64,000 nt of DNA from Methanocorpusculum vombati (GTDB lineage Archaea > Halobacteriota > Methanomicrobia > Methanomicrobiales > Methanocorpusculaceae). The position numbers and the translations under genes were made by a program. Shown here piece after piece: positions 8,429-16,542 of the stretch (position 1 is the stretch's first letter; each line of letters opens with the position of its first letter). The stretch spans positions 124,001 through 188,000 of the forward strand of contig NZ_JAPTGC010000001.1 in assembly GCF_026891935.1 (NCBI RefSeq), given 5' to 3'. Below the pieces are notes generated by a model. It saw nothing but the letters and a program-made list of their open reading frames with translations. It did no database searches and was not told where the DNA came from.

Positions 8429-9241
8429 TTATTTTTTCAGAATAGGTACCTGAATCTCCGTAAGCCAGTCCGCCACGTCCTCTTTGTTCCAGATGCCGTC
8501 GATGTAGCTTTCGCGGGGCGGTTCATCCGTCGTCTCAAATCCGTTCTCCTCGATCCACTTGAACACATACGCATACGCCTGTCCGAGATGTTCGTATGCT
8601 CCCTTGTGCATCACCGAGACGACCGTTACTGCGGGAATGGTTTTGAAGATGATGTCACCCACATCAACGCCCTTCTCTTCGACAGCCTGACAGTACTCAA
8701 TGTTGATGTCGTGGTCCCGGTACTCCCGGTCAAGGTCGACCCGGAAACAGTAGTCAGGTGTCACGCACTTCAGATGCGGGTTTGCCTCGGCCACCGCTTT
8801 TCCAATTGCGGGAAACAGTTCCATACAGGTTTCGTAGGTCGGAATGCAGGCTTTCTTTGAGAAAACGATGTATTCCGGAATTTCTTTGATGATTGCCGAA
8901 TAGGTCATAGCAGACTCCGTGCCTCTTCCTGAAAGAATAAACTCAATGCAGGAGAGCTGGTGTTGTGTGTGTGCAAGATCAGTTTCGAGTTCGGCCTTTC
9001 GTCTCAGCAAAATCTCTGCGGCATCCCTGCCGGATCGGATCGCTTTGATCTCCGCAACCGACAGCCCGGCCTGCCGGAACGACTGAATGTCGTGGAGCTG
9101 CACGAGCTGTTCGGTGGTGTAGTAGCGGTAGTTGGTGACGAAGTCAACTCTTTGTGGTTTGAGGAGTCCCTCTTCATCATAATAGCGAAGCGTCTTGATC
9201 GTTGTTTTGCTGAGTCTGGAAAAGTCGCCGATGCGAAACAT
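8429..9241 (-). CDS. MerR-family regulator with GyrI-like effector domain (BmrR type)
   Basis: 270 residues from the ATG at 9241, which has AGGTG at a good distance; a GTG three codons earlier is the alternative. Residues 1-70 are the MerR winged helix (FRIGDFSRLSKTTIKTLRYYDEEGLL), followed by a dimerisation helix to about 120 and a GyrI-like domain from about 125 to the end (IPEYIVFSK, FRVDLDREY, VVSVMHKGAYEHL). BmrR-type proteins sense cationic hydrophobic drugs and activate efflux genes. MerR regulators are uncommon in archaea and the architecture is bacterial, so transfer from a Firmicute-like donor is plausible. No efflux gene is adjacent. Confidence 0.88.
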   Translation of the reverse strand: MFRIGDFSRLSKTTIKTLRYYDEEGLLKPQRVDFVTNYRYYTTEQLVQLHDIQSFRQAGLSVAEIKAIRSGRDAAEILLRRKAELETDLAHTQHQLSCIEFILSGRGTESAMTYSAIIKEIPEYIVFSKKACIPTYETCMELFPAIGKAVAEANPHLKCVTPDYCFRVDLDREYRDHDINIEYCQAVEEKGVDVGDIIFKTIPAVTVVSVMHKGAYEHLGQAYAYVFKWIEENGFETTDEPPRESYIDGIWNKEDVADWLTEIQVPILKK

Positions 9242-9357
9242 CTGCTTCACCTATATCTGTATCCCGTTTTTTGGTGTAAAGTGTTTCAAGTATCCTTTCG
9301 GGGAAGAGTTGAAAATGTTTTATGGGAGAGTATCAAAAAATCCGTGTGCGGTCCGGC

Positions 9358-10209
9358 TCACGCATAGCCGGGGGGATGCTCGTCTTCCCTGTCGGATTTT
9401 TCCGTCTCTTCACGTTTTTTTGCGCCGTAGAACTTTTCATAAAATAGCGTAAAGTTCTCTTCGCACTTTTTCACGAGGCCCGGGTCCACATTTTCCAGCG
9501 GAATGTTTCTGCCAAGTTCTGCTGCAAGAATTTCCACGAGCTGGAAGATCGAGTCCGGTGTCATTTTGATCTGGCTCTCCTTTCCTGAGTAAAGCATCAT
9601 CTTCATGTCAACGATCCAGTATGCGTTCTCGCCTTCACGTTTGTAGGTGTTGACATCCACCGTGTGCCAGTCCTCATCCATGGTTCCCGACGACAGTGTG
9701 TATGCCTGCTGGACGCGGTTGCCGTAAAGGGCGGTCAGATGCTGAATGATCCAGACTGCACTCCGGCTCTTCTCCTCCTGTATTGCATACAGCAGATCCT
9801 CAAAGAATGCCGCGGAGTTCACATGACATGCCGTCATCACGACCATGGTTGCTGCGGGCCCGAGAAGCATCGACATTGCGTTCACCATGCGGGGGAATGT
9901 CTTGCGGTCGATCGGGTCCACCAGATGATACTCAAACACCTCGCGGATCGGATCCAGCAGCGCCGGAGTCTTTTCGAGAATGTCGGCGAGTTGTGCCAGG
10001 TCCTTCAGAAACTGTTCGGGGACGGCCTTGTGCGGACGGTCAGGCTCGTTCTGCTCCTGAACTTCCGGTTTTGCTGTTGTCTCTTCGGTTTTTGCTGCTG
10101 TTTTTGGTTTTCTTGTCCGTTTTTTTGGTGCGGTGACCGTCGGTTGCGGTTCCTGACCCTCTCGTTCCGCAGTCTCAGTCTCTGATATGAGTGGCGCATC
10201 CTCAGTCAT
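9358..10209 (-). CDS. Hypothetical protein with charged, lysine/threonine-rich N-terminal tail
   Basis: 283 residues. Residues 1-60 are low-complexity and basic/acidic (KKRTRKPKTAAKTEETTAK), likely disordered. Residues 65-260 are a helical domain without signal peptide or membrane helix, with a segment DPIREVFEYHLVDPIDRKTFPRM and a hydrophobic helix LLGPAATMVVMTACHV. No known domain was recognised. The C-terminal tail is again highly charged. It follows the MerR gene's upstream side, reading in the same direction with a 107-bp gap, so it could be independent. Coding is supported by strong third-position bias and the long frame; function unknown. Confidence 0.7.
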   Translation of the reverse strand: MTEDAPLISETETAEREGQEPQPTVTAPKKRTRKPKTAAKTEETTAKPEVQEQNEPDRPHKAVPEQFLKDLAQLADILEKTPALLDPIREVFEYHLVDPIDRKTFPRMVNAMSMLLGPAATMVVMTACHVNSAAFFEDLLYAIQEEKSRSAVWIIQHLTALYGNRVQQAYTLSSGTMDEDWHTVDVNTYKREGENAYWIVDMKMMLYSGKESQIKMTPDSIFQLVEILAAELGRNIPLENVDPGLVKKCEENFTLFYEKFYGAKKREETEKSDREDEHPPGYA

Positions 10210-10305
10210 TTGCTAGAGATATGGGTGTCCGGCAGGCAAAATAGCATCGGAACATCTTCAGGAACTCTGCGATGGTTTTATCTTTTCCTACGCCATCTAC
10301 ATCTC

Positions 10306-11175
10306 ATGCATAACAAATGCGTGTGTGTATTGGTGGTGATTGCCGCAGTTCTGATTTTCCTGCCGGCAGTCTCCGCTGCTTATGATGTGAATTCACCGGG
10401 GTACATTGATGTATCCTCCAGCCCGTCCGGTGCCCTGGTGTATATTGATGGTACCTACGAGGGATCGACGCCGCTTACCATCTCTGTCGATGGAGATATC
10501 AGCCATTCAGTGGAGGTCACCTATGTCGGGTACGAGGGGTACCTGACGTATGTTTTTTCGGGTCCCGGTGAGATTTCTTACGTGTATGCCGATCTGATTC
10601 CGGTTCCCGCACCGTCCGCAGCATATCTGTCCATCTCCTCAAACCCGTCCGGTGCACTTGCGTACGTTGACGGTTCGTATGAGGGAAGTACGCCTCTGAC
10701 CGTTTCGGTAGCTCCGGGTTCCCACTCCGTGCGGCTGGAGTATGTCGGCTATTATTCCTGGTTGGATACTGCCTACGCCTATGATTCCCGGACCACTTCG
10801 GTGTACGGCAGTTTAAACCTTGTTCCAAATCCGCCTGCTCCAACCAATGTGCCTACCTATGTACCAAATCCGGTTTCCGGTTCCGGTGATCTCTACATCA
10901 CCTCCAACCCCAGTCTTGCGGAAGTCTATGTGGATAATGCCTACAAAGGATTTACCCCGATTACGGTCACTGCTGACGGAGGATACCACACGGTGCGGAT
11001 TGAATCGTCCGGCTATTCCGGCTGGTCGGATTCCGTCTTTGTTACCGCAGATCAGACTGCAACGGTGTATGCGGCATTAACGCCCAATCCAAGTCCGACC
11101 AAATCCCCGGTACCGCTGACGTGTCTTCTTGGTCTTGCAGGTGCAGCGCTTCTGGCCGTCCGCAGAATTATCTGA
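10306..11175 (+). CDS. Secreted PEGA-repeat surface protein with PGF-CTERM-like tail
   Basis: 289 residues from the ATG at 10306; the longer frame upstream lacks a signal sequence. A signal peptide (VLVVIAAVLIFLPAVSA) is followed by three PEGA repeats of about 75 residues, each starting with a YI/LSIxSxPSGAxxYxDGxYxGxTPLT pattern, at roughly residues 35-105, 105-185 and 200-275. A Pro/Ser/Thr linker precedes a C-terminal hydrophobic helix ending in VRRII, the pattern of archaeosortase substrates, though with SPVP in place of PGF. PEGA domains are thought to bind surface-layer or cell-surface components. A terminator hairpin follows at 11179. Confidence 0.85.
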   Translation: MHNKCVCVLVVIAAVLIFLPAVSAAYDVNSPGYIDVSSSPSGALVYIDGTYEGSTPLTISVDGDISHSVEVTYVGYEGYLTYVFSGPGEISYVYADLIPVPAPSAAYLSISSNPSGALAYVDGSYEGSTPLTVSVAPGSHSVRLEYVGYYSWLDTAYAYDSRTTSVYGSLNLVPNPPAPTNVPTYVPNPVSGSGDLYITSNPSLAEVYVDNAYKGFTPITVTADGGYHTVRIESSGYSGWSDSVFVTADQTATVYAALTPNPSPTKSPVPLTCLLGLAGAALLAVRRII

Positions 11176-11178
11176 GTG

Positions 11179-11207
11179 TGTCCATTGGGACATACATCAC
11201 TTTTTTT
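11179..11207 (+). terminator. Intrinsic-type terminator of the PEGA gene
   Basis: TGTCC-ATTG-GGACA hairpin at 11179-11192 starts 4 bp after the stop codon, followed within 10 bp by TTTTTTT at 11201-11207. Confidence 0.65.
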
Positions 11208-11288
11208 CTTTTACATGTGGTATTTTTCAAAAAAATTCCGGAAAGACCGACGAACTCATTTCGTACCATCATTCATGTGACAATTTGC

Positions 11289-11330
11289 AAAAAAAGGTTG
11301 TACCCGAGAGGGGTGGGTACATGCTACAAC
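11289..11330 (-). terminator. Terminator of the frhADGB operon
   Basis: Read on the minus strand, GTACCC and GGGTAC form a stem (with an outer GGTTGT/ACAACC extension) and are followed directly by TTTTTTT. It lies 14-55 bp beyond the frhB stop. This is a clear stem plus T-run of the kind that ends archaeal transcripts. Confidence 0.7.
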
Positions 11331-11343
11331 CCTTAGGACACGG

Positions 11344-12216
11344 TTAGATGTAGGGGTTGCGCAGGGGTTTGAGTGCCTCGTGCTCCGCGTGGGCGCGGTG
11401 CTCGATGTACTTCTGGTTCTTCGTGATCTTCTCGGTTGCGAGCTTTGTCACGAGTTCCAGACCCGGCTTGACGCCGTCCATCGACTCTGCAATGATCCAT
11501 CCTGCCTCAACAGCCTTGTTGAATGCTGCCTCTCCTGCTGCGGAGCGGACAAAGACCGTGGACCATCCATCCGGAGTACCGACAGATCCTGTTGAGATAT
11601 CTGCCATGTTTGCAACGTAGTCAAGACAGACGTGGCATCCCGGCTGCTCGTACTTGTGGGTAACCTTCAGCGGGATCTGTGCGTTCACACCGCGCTCGGT
11701 GTACACAGAGAATTTGCCTTTTCCAATGTCCATCTTGGTGACATTGTCGATCTTGGTTGCACAGTGGTCCTCAACCATCTGGTAAAGACCCTGGTACGGG
11801 AAGTTCTCCATACAGAAGATACCGAGAGCAAGAGCGATCTTGTCCGGAACGTCACGGAGACCAATCGGGTACAGCTGTGCTTTTCTGACTGCCTGAATCT
11901 GACAGGGGGTTCCCACAATACCGATCTTGTCAAGACCGTAGCTGCGGGTTGCCTCCTTGATCAGAGACATGTTCGGAGAGATCGAGTATTTCGTACCACG
12001 TGCTGCGAGAAGCTCGTCAACGGTGGTGGCGATCATCGGCTCGGGCTTGTATGCCTCTTCTCCGGGTCCTGCGACGATTGCTCCGTCAATAATGCCTGTC
12101 TCCAGTGCGTAGGCAAACATTGCGGTGACGATTCCTCCGTCCTGGGACTTTGCGAGAATGTCTTCACAGCCGGCTTTGGCTTTGTAGACTGCCTTGTATT
12201 GTCCAAGATATTCCAT
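11344..12216 (-). CDS. frhB: Coenzyme F420-reducing hydrogenase, beta subunit
   Basis: 290 residues. FrhB is the flavoprotein subunit that binds FAD and a [4Fe-4S] cluster and passes electrons from the hydrogenase core to coenzyme F420. The sequence shows the FrhB family landmarks: CEDILAKSQDGGIVTAMFAYALE near the N-terminus, ARGTKYSISPNM, the IVGTPCQIQAVRKA motif, the GIFCMENFPY segment and a PGCHVCLDYVANMADIS cysteine motif. Length is typical. It is the last gene of frhADGB, 18 bp after frhG, followed by a strong terminator. Confidence 0.96.
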   Translation of the reverse strand: MEYLGQYKAVYKAKAGCEDILAKSQDGGIVTAMFAYALETGIIDGAIVAGPGEEAYKPEPMIATTVDELLAARGTKYSISPNMSLIKEATRSYGLDKIGIVGTPCQIQAVRKAQLYPIGLRDVPDKIALALGIFCMENFPYQGLYQMVEDHCATKIDNVTKMDIGKGKFSVYTERGVNAQIPLKVTHKYEQPGCHVCLDYVANMADISTGSVGTPDGWSTVFVRSAAGEAAFNKAVEAGWIIAESMDGVKPGLELVTKLATEKITKNQKYIEHRAHAEHEALKPLRNPYI

Positions 12217-12234
12217 TTTTTTCGCCTCCAGCCT

Positions 12235-13221
12235 TTATGGTTTCATAACCTCTCCAATGAGGTTCGTAATCGATTCATACTGTCCGCAGACATCGAAGCT
12301 GAAGAAGCTTCTCGGACACTGGGCGTAGCAGGCGCCGCATTTGATACACAGATCACGCTCGACCTGTGGTCTGCCGTACTGCATCGTGATTGCACGAACC
12401 GTACAGGCCGCAGCACAGCTGCCGCATCCGCAGCAGAGGCCCTGGTTGATGACTTCGGTCATCAGGTCGCATCCGCATGCTTCGGTTCCTGCTGCTGCAA
12501 GGTTCATCAGCGGGGTAAGGTATGCAGTTGCGAGTGCTTTCTGCTCGTCGTTGCCTTTCAGAAGCAGGTATGCCATCAGGCACACGTTGCGGATCTGCTG
12601 CGGGGTCGGTGCACATGCGGGGATGTAGACATCGACCTTGATCAGGTCGCCGATCGGCAGGAATGCCTCGTGCTGGGGCTGGTTCTGCTGGCCACCGCGG
12701 CAGAAGCGCGTGGTGTTGCCGTAACATGCACAGCCGCCGAGAGCAACAACAATCTTTGCTCTCTCACGGGTTTCCAGAATCTCTTCCATTGAGCACTCGT
12801 CGTTTAAACAGACGGAACCCTCGACCAGTGCGACATCCATTTCCGGGATGTGGCGCACGTCGGCGAGCGTCAGGCAGTAGACGAGGTCAGCGTATTTGTC
12901 AAGGATCGTAAGTAATCCTTCGTAGTTATCTGCAAGGGACACGAGACATCCGGTACATCCGCTCATGTGTACATGTCCTACAGTAATCTTGTCAGCCACT
13001 GGCTTCTCCTCCTTTGGTTTTTGAATAATTGGCTTTTGTTCGACCTTCATGTCAGCCGGCTTTGCCTTAGTAACAGGCGCTTCATGCTTTGCTGACACAG
13101 GTTCTTCCTGTTTACTGGCAACAGGCTCCTGTTTACTGGCAACAGGCTTTTCGTCCTGCGTTCCCTCGCTGACATCGCCTTTTCCGAACAGTAAGCTTTT
13201 GAATTTATCGAATAATCCCAT
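12235..13221 (-). CDS. frhG: Coenzyme F420-reducing hydrogenase, gamma (small) subunit with N-terminal extension
   Basis: 328 residues, about 70-80 longer than usual for FrhG. The extra part is residues 1-78: an amphipathic opening MGLFDKFKSLLFGK, then a Lys/Pro/Val/Glu-rich linker with four near-repeats of the PVASKQE type; two of them are an exact 21-bp tandem repeat in DNA. From about residue 80 the conserved small-subunit fold starts (GHVHMSGCTGCLVSL, the proximal cluster ligands; GGCACYGNT; PACAPTP). The C-terminal part carries two ferredoxin-type [4Fe-4S] motifs (CCGCGSCAAAC and CIKCGACYAQC). It transfers electrons from the NiFe centre to FrhB. Sits between frhD and frhB. Confidence 0.96.
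   Translation of the reverse strand: MGLFDKFKSLLFGKGDVSEGTQDEKPVASKQEPVASKQEEPVSAKHEAPVTKAKPADMKVEQKPIIQKPKEEKPVADKITVGHVHMSGCTGCLVSLADNYEGLLTILDKYADLVYCLTLADVRHIPEMDVALVEGSVCLNDECSMEEILETRERAKIVVALGGCACYGNTTRFCRGGQQNQPQHEAFLPIGDLIKVDVYIPACAPTPQQIRNVCLMAYLLLKGNDEQKALATAYLTPLMNLAAAGTEACGCDLMTEVINQGLCCGCGSCAAACTVRAITMQYGRPQVERDLCIKCGACYAQCPRSFFSFDVCGQYESITNLIGEVMKP
13107..13148 (-). repeat. Exact 21-bp tandem repeat inside the frhG extension
   Basis: Two perfect copies of CCTGTTTACTGGCAACAGGCT (plus strand, 13107-13127 and 13128-13148). Each copy also contains the inverted pair CCTGTT/AACAGG. The unit is seven codons long, so copy-number change keeps the frame. Confidence 0.95.
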
Positions 13222-13222
13222 T

Positions 13223-13717
13223 TTAGCTTCCTATCTCTTTTAAGATGATGTTTACAGTTTTGGGAATGGCCCCTTGTACTTCCGGACTCAGTTCAAGAGC
13301 GAAGTCTTCGCTGTCCGGTGCGGGTATATAGGCGGGCTGGCAACCGAGGATAATAATATCCATCTTTCCCTTCAGTCTGCCGATAGGATCCAGCAGATTT
13401 CCGGAATGGGCATCCATGTAACGTTCCTGTCTGCCTTCCGGCAGAAGGTCGGCGGGGATTTTTGTGAGGTCACCGGGTTTTCCCCCGAAGTCCATACAGT
13501 CCACAATGATCAGTTTCTTTGTTTCTTCCGGATCGAGCATTGAAAAAACCAGATGCGGGCCACCAAGACCCACATCCATAGCTTTTACATTGTCGGGAAG
13601 TTCGTACTCGGAAAGTGCTCTGATTACTGCGGGACCAAATCCGTCGTCGCCAAACAGTTCGTTACCGACACCGGCGATTATTACTTCTGGAAACAGTCCT
13701 TCCATTGATATACTCAC
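13223..13717 (-). CDS. frhD: Hydrogenase maturation protease for FrhA
   Basis: 164 residues (160 if translation begins at the ATG at 13705). It belongs to the HycI/HoxM-type nickel-dependent endopeptidases: GVGNELFGDDGFGPAVI near the N-terminus includes the glutamate and aspartate that sense nickel, and a later D (VDCMDFGG) and H (MDAHSGNL) complete the site. The enzyme removes the C-terminal peptide of the large subunit after nickel insertion, here expected after His438 of FrhA. The GTG start at 13717 overlaps the frhA stop (GTGA), consistent with translational coupling; the ATG is the alternative. Confidence 0.93.
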   Translation of the reverse strand: MSISMEGLFPEVIIAGVGNELFGDDGFGPAVIRALSEYELPDNVKAMDVGLGGPHLVFSMLDPEETKKLIIVDCMDFGGKPGDLTKIPADLLPEGRQERYMDAHSGNLLDPIGRLKGKMDIIILGCQPAYIPAPDSEDFALELSPEVQGAIPKTVNIILKEIGS

Positions 13718-15081
13718 TCAAGGAGCTTCTGTGCCACAAGCCGGTTGTCTTCATCCAGTACAATCATGTGGGTTGCACAGGATACACAGGGGTCATATGC
13801 ACGGACAATGACTTCTGCGAGTTCCCACGGTGCGCCGGTAAGTGCACGGCTGCAGGTCGGGAAGTTCCAGGTAGTCGGAACGAGCATAGAGAACCACTCG
13901 ACTTTGCCGTTGCGGACCTTTGCGAGGTGAACGTCTGCGCCGCGCGGTGCTTCGTTTGCTGCCCATCCGATGGTTCCGTCACCCTGCGGAATGACGTCTG
14001 CAACGACGCTTCCGGAGGTGTTGAGTGCATCTGCTGCCTCAATCATCTTGTAGACGGAGTCCATGTATTCCATTTCACGTGCAATGTTGAGACCAATGGC
14101 TCCCTTGCGGTCGTAGTTTCTGTACATTGCAAGACGGGCACGCGGTCCGACCTCGACGGGCTGTCCGTCGTAAAGTGGGACACCGGTGCATGCCTGCATC
14201 TGCGGCCAGGCTTTTCCGCCTGCTTTGGTGGTTCCGCCAACCGGGTAGTTGGGGTCGTCCATGGTGATCTCTTCTTCGCCCATGTACCAGTCCCAGGGTC
14301 TGACTTCAAGCCAGCGTGCCGGGTCCCAGGTCGGGTGCTCATCAAGAGAAGAGCTTCCGTAGCACGGGTCGGTTGCCATGTATCCCTGCTGGTGGAAACC
14401 AAGGTCCTTCGGGATTGCAACTTCGCGGCCGCACATCTCTGCCCAGTCACGTTTTGCATAGTTCTCGAAGACTGCAATCATGAACTCCATCTGCTCGCGT
14501 GCGAGCGGGAGTGCCTGCTTTGCAAGGTCATAGATCTTGGTTCTTGCACGCGGAGTGATATTCTTGTACATACCACCAACACGCGGGTTGGACGGGTGTA
14601 CTGCTTCTCCGCCTGCGATCTCGCCAATGGTCTGACCGATCATACGGAGAGTCTGGATACGTTTTGCAACGGATCTGACCGGCTCCTCGGGGGAGAACGG
14701 GTTGATCTTCGAGTCAGTGCCCGGCAGATACATATCCGGCAGTGCAAGAATGTCATGCAGTGCGTGGGAGTGCAGTCTGTTTGCACACTGGAGAATTATA
14801 CGCAGAAGATATGCGTCGTCTGGGATCTCTACACCCATCGATGCTTCCATTGCCTCTGTTGCGGCAAGCGTGTGGGCAATCGGACAGATACCACACACAC
14901 GGGAAGCGATCTTGGGAACCTGCTCATAGGTCTTACCGATGGCAAGCTTCTCTACTCCACGAACCGGCGTGATGGAAAGCCAGTCTCCGCGCTCAATGAT
15001 TCCTTCATCGTTTACTTTTAAAACGAGCTTGGAGTGACCCTCATGTCTGGTGGTCGGGGAAATTTCTACTACTTTCGACAA
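13714..15081 (-). CDS. frhA: Coenzyme F420-reducing hydrogenase, alpha (large) subunit
   Basis: 455 residues, the NiFe catalytic subunit. Nickel ligands are visible as RVCGIC (Cys63, Cys66) and DPCVSC (Cys432, Cys435). After the ATH at 436-438 come 17 residues that FrhD should remove during maturation. All four ligands are cysteine; no selenocysteine codon is present. It uses H2 to reduce F420 together with FrhG and FrhB, supplying F420H2 for the two F420-dependent steps of CO2 reduction. First gene of frhADGB. The ATG is preceded by GATGAGGCGAT, a good ribosome-binding site, and by a long structured leader (15082-15477). Confidence 0.97.
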   Translation of the reverse strand: MSKVVEISPTTRHEGHSKLVLKVNDEGIIERGDWLSITPVRGVEKLAIGKTYEQVPKIASRVCGICPIAHTLAATEAMEASMGVEIPDDAYLLRIILQCANRLHSHALHDILALPDMYLPGTDSKINPFSPEEPVRSVAKRIQTLRMIGQTIGEIAGGEAVHPSNPRVGGMYKNITPRARTKIYDLAKQALPLAREQMEFMIAVFENYAKRDWAEMCGREVAIPKDLGFHQQGYMATDPCYGSSSLDEHPTWDPARWLEVRPWDWYMGEEEITMDDPNYPVGGTTKAGGKAWPQMQACTGVPLYDGQPVEVGPRARLAMYRNYDRKGAIGLNIAREMEYMDSVYKMIEAADALNTSGSVVADVIPQGDGTIGWAANEAPRGADVHLAKVRNGKVEWFSMLVPTTWNFPTCSRALTGAPWELAEVIVRAYDPCVSCATHMIVLDEDNRLVAQKLLE

Positions 15082-15095
15082 TGTTATCGCCTCAT

Positions 15096-15109
15096 CCTAA
15101 ATATTTAGG
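15096..15109. promoter_or_regulatory. Perfect 14-bp palindrome before the frhA ribosome-binding site
   Basis: CCTAAATATTTAGG equals its own reverse complement and ends 15 bp before the frhA start codon. It is a candidate operator or, in RNA, a weak stem that could influence access to the ribosome-binding site. Confidence 0.6.
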
Positions 15110-15162
15110 TTGTTCGATTAGCTATACAGGAAAATTACCATTGTCCTTTTGGGTTAATGACA

Positions 15163-15176
15163 CGTACCGAAGTACG
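15163..15176 (-). other. UUCG-tetraloop hairpin in the frh leader
   Basis: On the minus strand CGTAC-TTCG-GTACG forms a five-pair stem closed by the exceptionally stable UUCG tetraloop, 82 nt upstream of frhA. It could be a leader structure, or the 5' end of a shorter transcript. Confidence 0.6.
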
Positions 15177-15477
15177 CTATCTTAACTTTCTTGCCTAGGA
15201 TTTATTAAAGATTTCCTCTCTTTCTGCCGGAGAATCATCCGGATGGTTTTGGTGTGTTTCCCCTAGGTCTTACTAAGATCTGATGAAATGATCGGATGTG
15301 CTACTTGTTTATATTATTGTAATACTTGCACGGAATAAACGTTAATTTTGCCTTCGTTTTTTGAAGAACACGTTGTATTTTTTTGGCACAATCGGGAATT
15401 ATTTATGCGCTCCGGGAAATTCCGAAAATTATTCGGATAATCTTCATTAAACCCGGGAAAAAAGTGTATAGGATGTA

Positions 15478-16413
15478 TTATACATTCAGTTCTTCGCGCA
15501 GTTCGGCGAGTGTTGCTTTCCGTTCTGCATAGGCATCATGCTGATGAATGCTTTCTTCGTTTGTCTGGCGAATGGTGATGTGGGTGTCGCCCGGGAGGTA
15601 GGTAAAGGTGTTTACGACCTGACGCGCCATTTCACGGACACAGTCTTCTACGAACCGTGCATTTTTGTGGGCTGCCATAACGACATAGCTCTCGTCACCG
15701 CGTTTGAGAAGTTCGTAGATCTTCGCACTCATGGATTCTTTGAGGACGTTGACGATCTGTTCGAGCGGGACAACGATGTCGTCGTCGGTTTCTACGCAGA
15801 GGAATCCGCGGCCGCGCTGGTTGTGGCTTGCCATCGGTACTTCTTTGAAGAATGCGTCAATTTTGTCTTCGGGAATTTCGAGTTCCTGCATCACATGCAT
15901 TGCATGATCCTTCATGATGTTCTGGGCACACGGGCATGCGGTGATGCCGGTGACTTCAGCTCCTACACTTTTGCGGACGATTGGTTCGCCTTCGGTTCTC
16001 TGGGCGATTGCGTGGGCATAGACGTTGACCACTTCCTGACAGGAAGTTTTTGAGACCGGGGTGTCGCGGTTGATCATATAGAAGCTGCGCATGAACACTT
16101 CGGTCCGGTCGGCATATTCATGATGATCGAGCAGTTTTCGGGAGACGATTCCACACACATCTTCAATACCACGGACGTCGCCGGAGGTTGCCTGCTGCAG
16201 CACCTCGTCGATGACCTCAAAGTTGCGGGAAAGGTTTGCGCCTTTCAGACTGCTGGGGAGATCGACAAAGACATCAAAGTCAGAGATGAATATTGCCGGG
16301 CGTGTTTTGCCGGGTCTTCCGACTTCAACGAGCTTCTTGACATTTTTTACGCCGACACGGGTCAGGCTGATTCGTACGTCAGGAGCAGTGGACTGCACAT
16401 CTGGTAATGACAT
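15478..16413 (-). CDS. mptA: GTP cyclohydrolase MptA (GTP cyclohydrolase IV)
   Basis: 311 residues. MptA is the Fe(II)-dependent archaeal enzyme that converts GTP to 7,8-dihydroneopterin 2',3'-cyclic phosphate, the first step of methanopterin synthesis. Family landmarks are the N-terminal LPDVQSTAPDVRISLTRVGVKNVKK, PAIFISDFDVFVDLP, the cysteine-bearing GITACPCAQNIM and the HNQRGRG motif. Length and order match the FolE2/MptA family. The ATG at 16413 starts the conserved region, and the next gene, ilvC, is divergent. Methanopterin carries the C1 unit through the same pathway served by ftr at 58.5 kb. Confidence 0.95.
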   Translation of the reverse strand: MSLPDVQSTAPDVRISLTRVGVKNVKKLVEVGRPGKTRPAIFISDFDVFVDLPSSLKGANLSRNFEVIDEVLQQATSGDVRGIEDVCGIVSRKLLDHHEYADRTEVFMRSFYMINRDTPVSKTSCQEVVNVYAHAIAQRTEGEPIVRKSVGAEVTGITACPCAQNIMKDHAMHVMQELEIPEDKIDAFFKEVPMASHNQRGRGFLCVETDDDIVVPLEQIVNVLKESMSAKIYELLKRGDESYVVMAAHKNARFVEDCVREMARQVVNTFTYLPGDTHITIRQTNEESIHQHDAYAERKATLAELREELNV

Positions 16414-16505
16414 TATACTGTATCCTTCGTTATTCTGCTCAATATTTCCCAGGAGGAACCGGCAGGGTAACGTGCATCTATGTGTATTACCCCAACAGTA
16501 TATAA

Positions 16506-16513
16506 TTTTATAT
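16506..16513 (+). promoter_or_regulatory. TATA box of ilvC
   Basis: TTTTATAT lies 30 bp before the ATG at 16543, predicting transcription starting close to the start codon. It supports the shorter start over the frame that opens at 16480. Confidence 0.6.
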
Positions 16514-16542
16514 CCCCCCGTGCCTATCTATCACTGACACGT

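Larger units (their letters stand above)
15082..15477 (-). promoter_or_regulatory. Long structured upstream region of the frh operon
   Basis: 396 bp without a gene between frhA and mptA. Read toward frhA it holds: an AT-rich TATA-like ATAATATAAAC at about 15302-15312; two similar elements ending in CCTAGG (15194-15213 and 15262-15281) with the pattern ATCTT-(T)A-TAA--CCTAGG; a hairpin with a UUCG tetraloop at 15163-15176; and a perfect palindrome CCTAAATATTTAGG at 15096-15109 just before the ribosome-binding site. Which TATA element is used, and so the leader length, cannot be decided by eye. Regulation of frh is expected, but the factor is unknown. Confidence 0.55.

Noticed and set aside
13705-15021. 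438-residue open frame antisense to frhA
   Set aside because: It mirrors the codon bias of frhA on the other strand, is Cys/Val-rich without domain-like pattern, and frhA is certain.
13714-15081. Possible selenocysteine in FrhA
   Set aside because: All four nickel ligands are encoded as cysteine and no in-frame TGA occurs before the stop.
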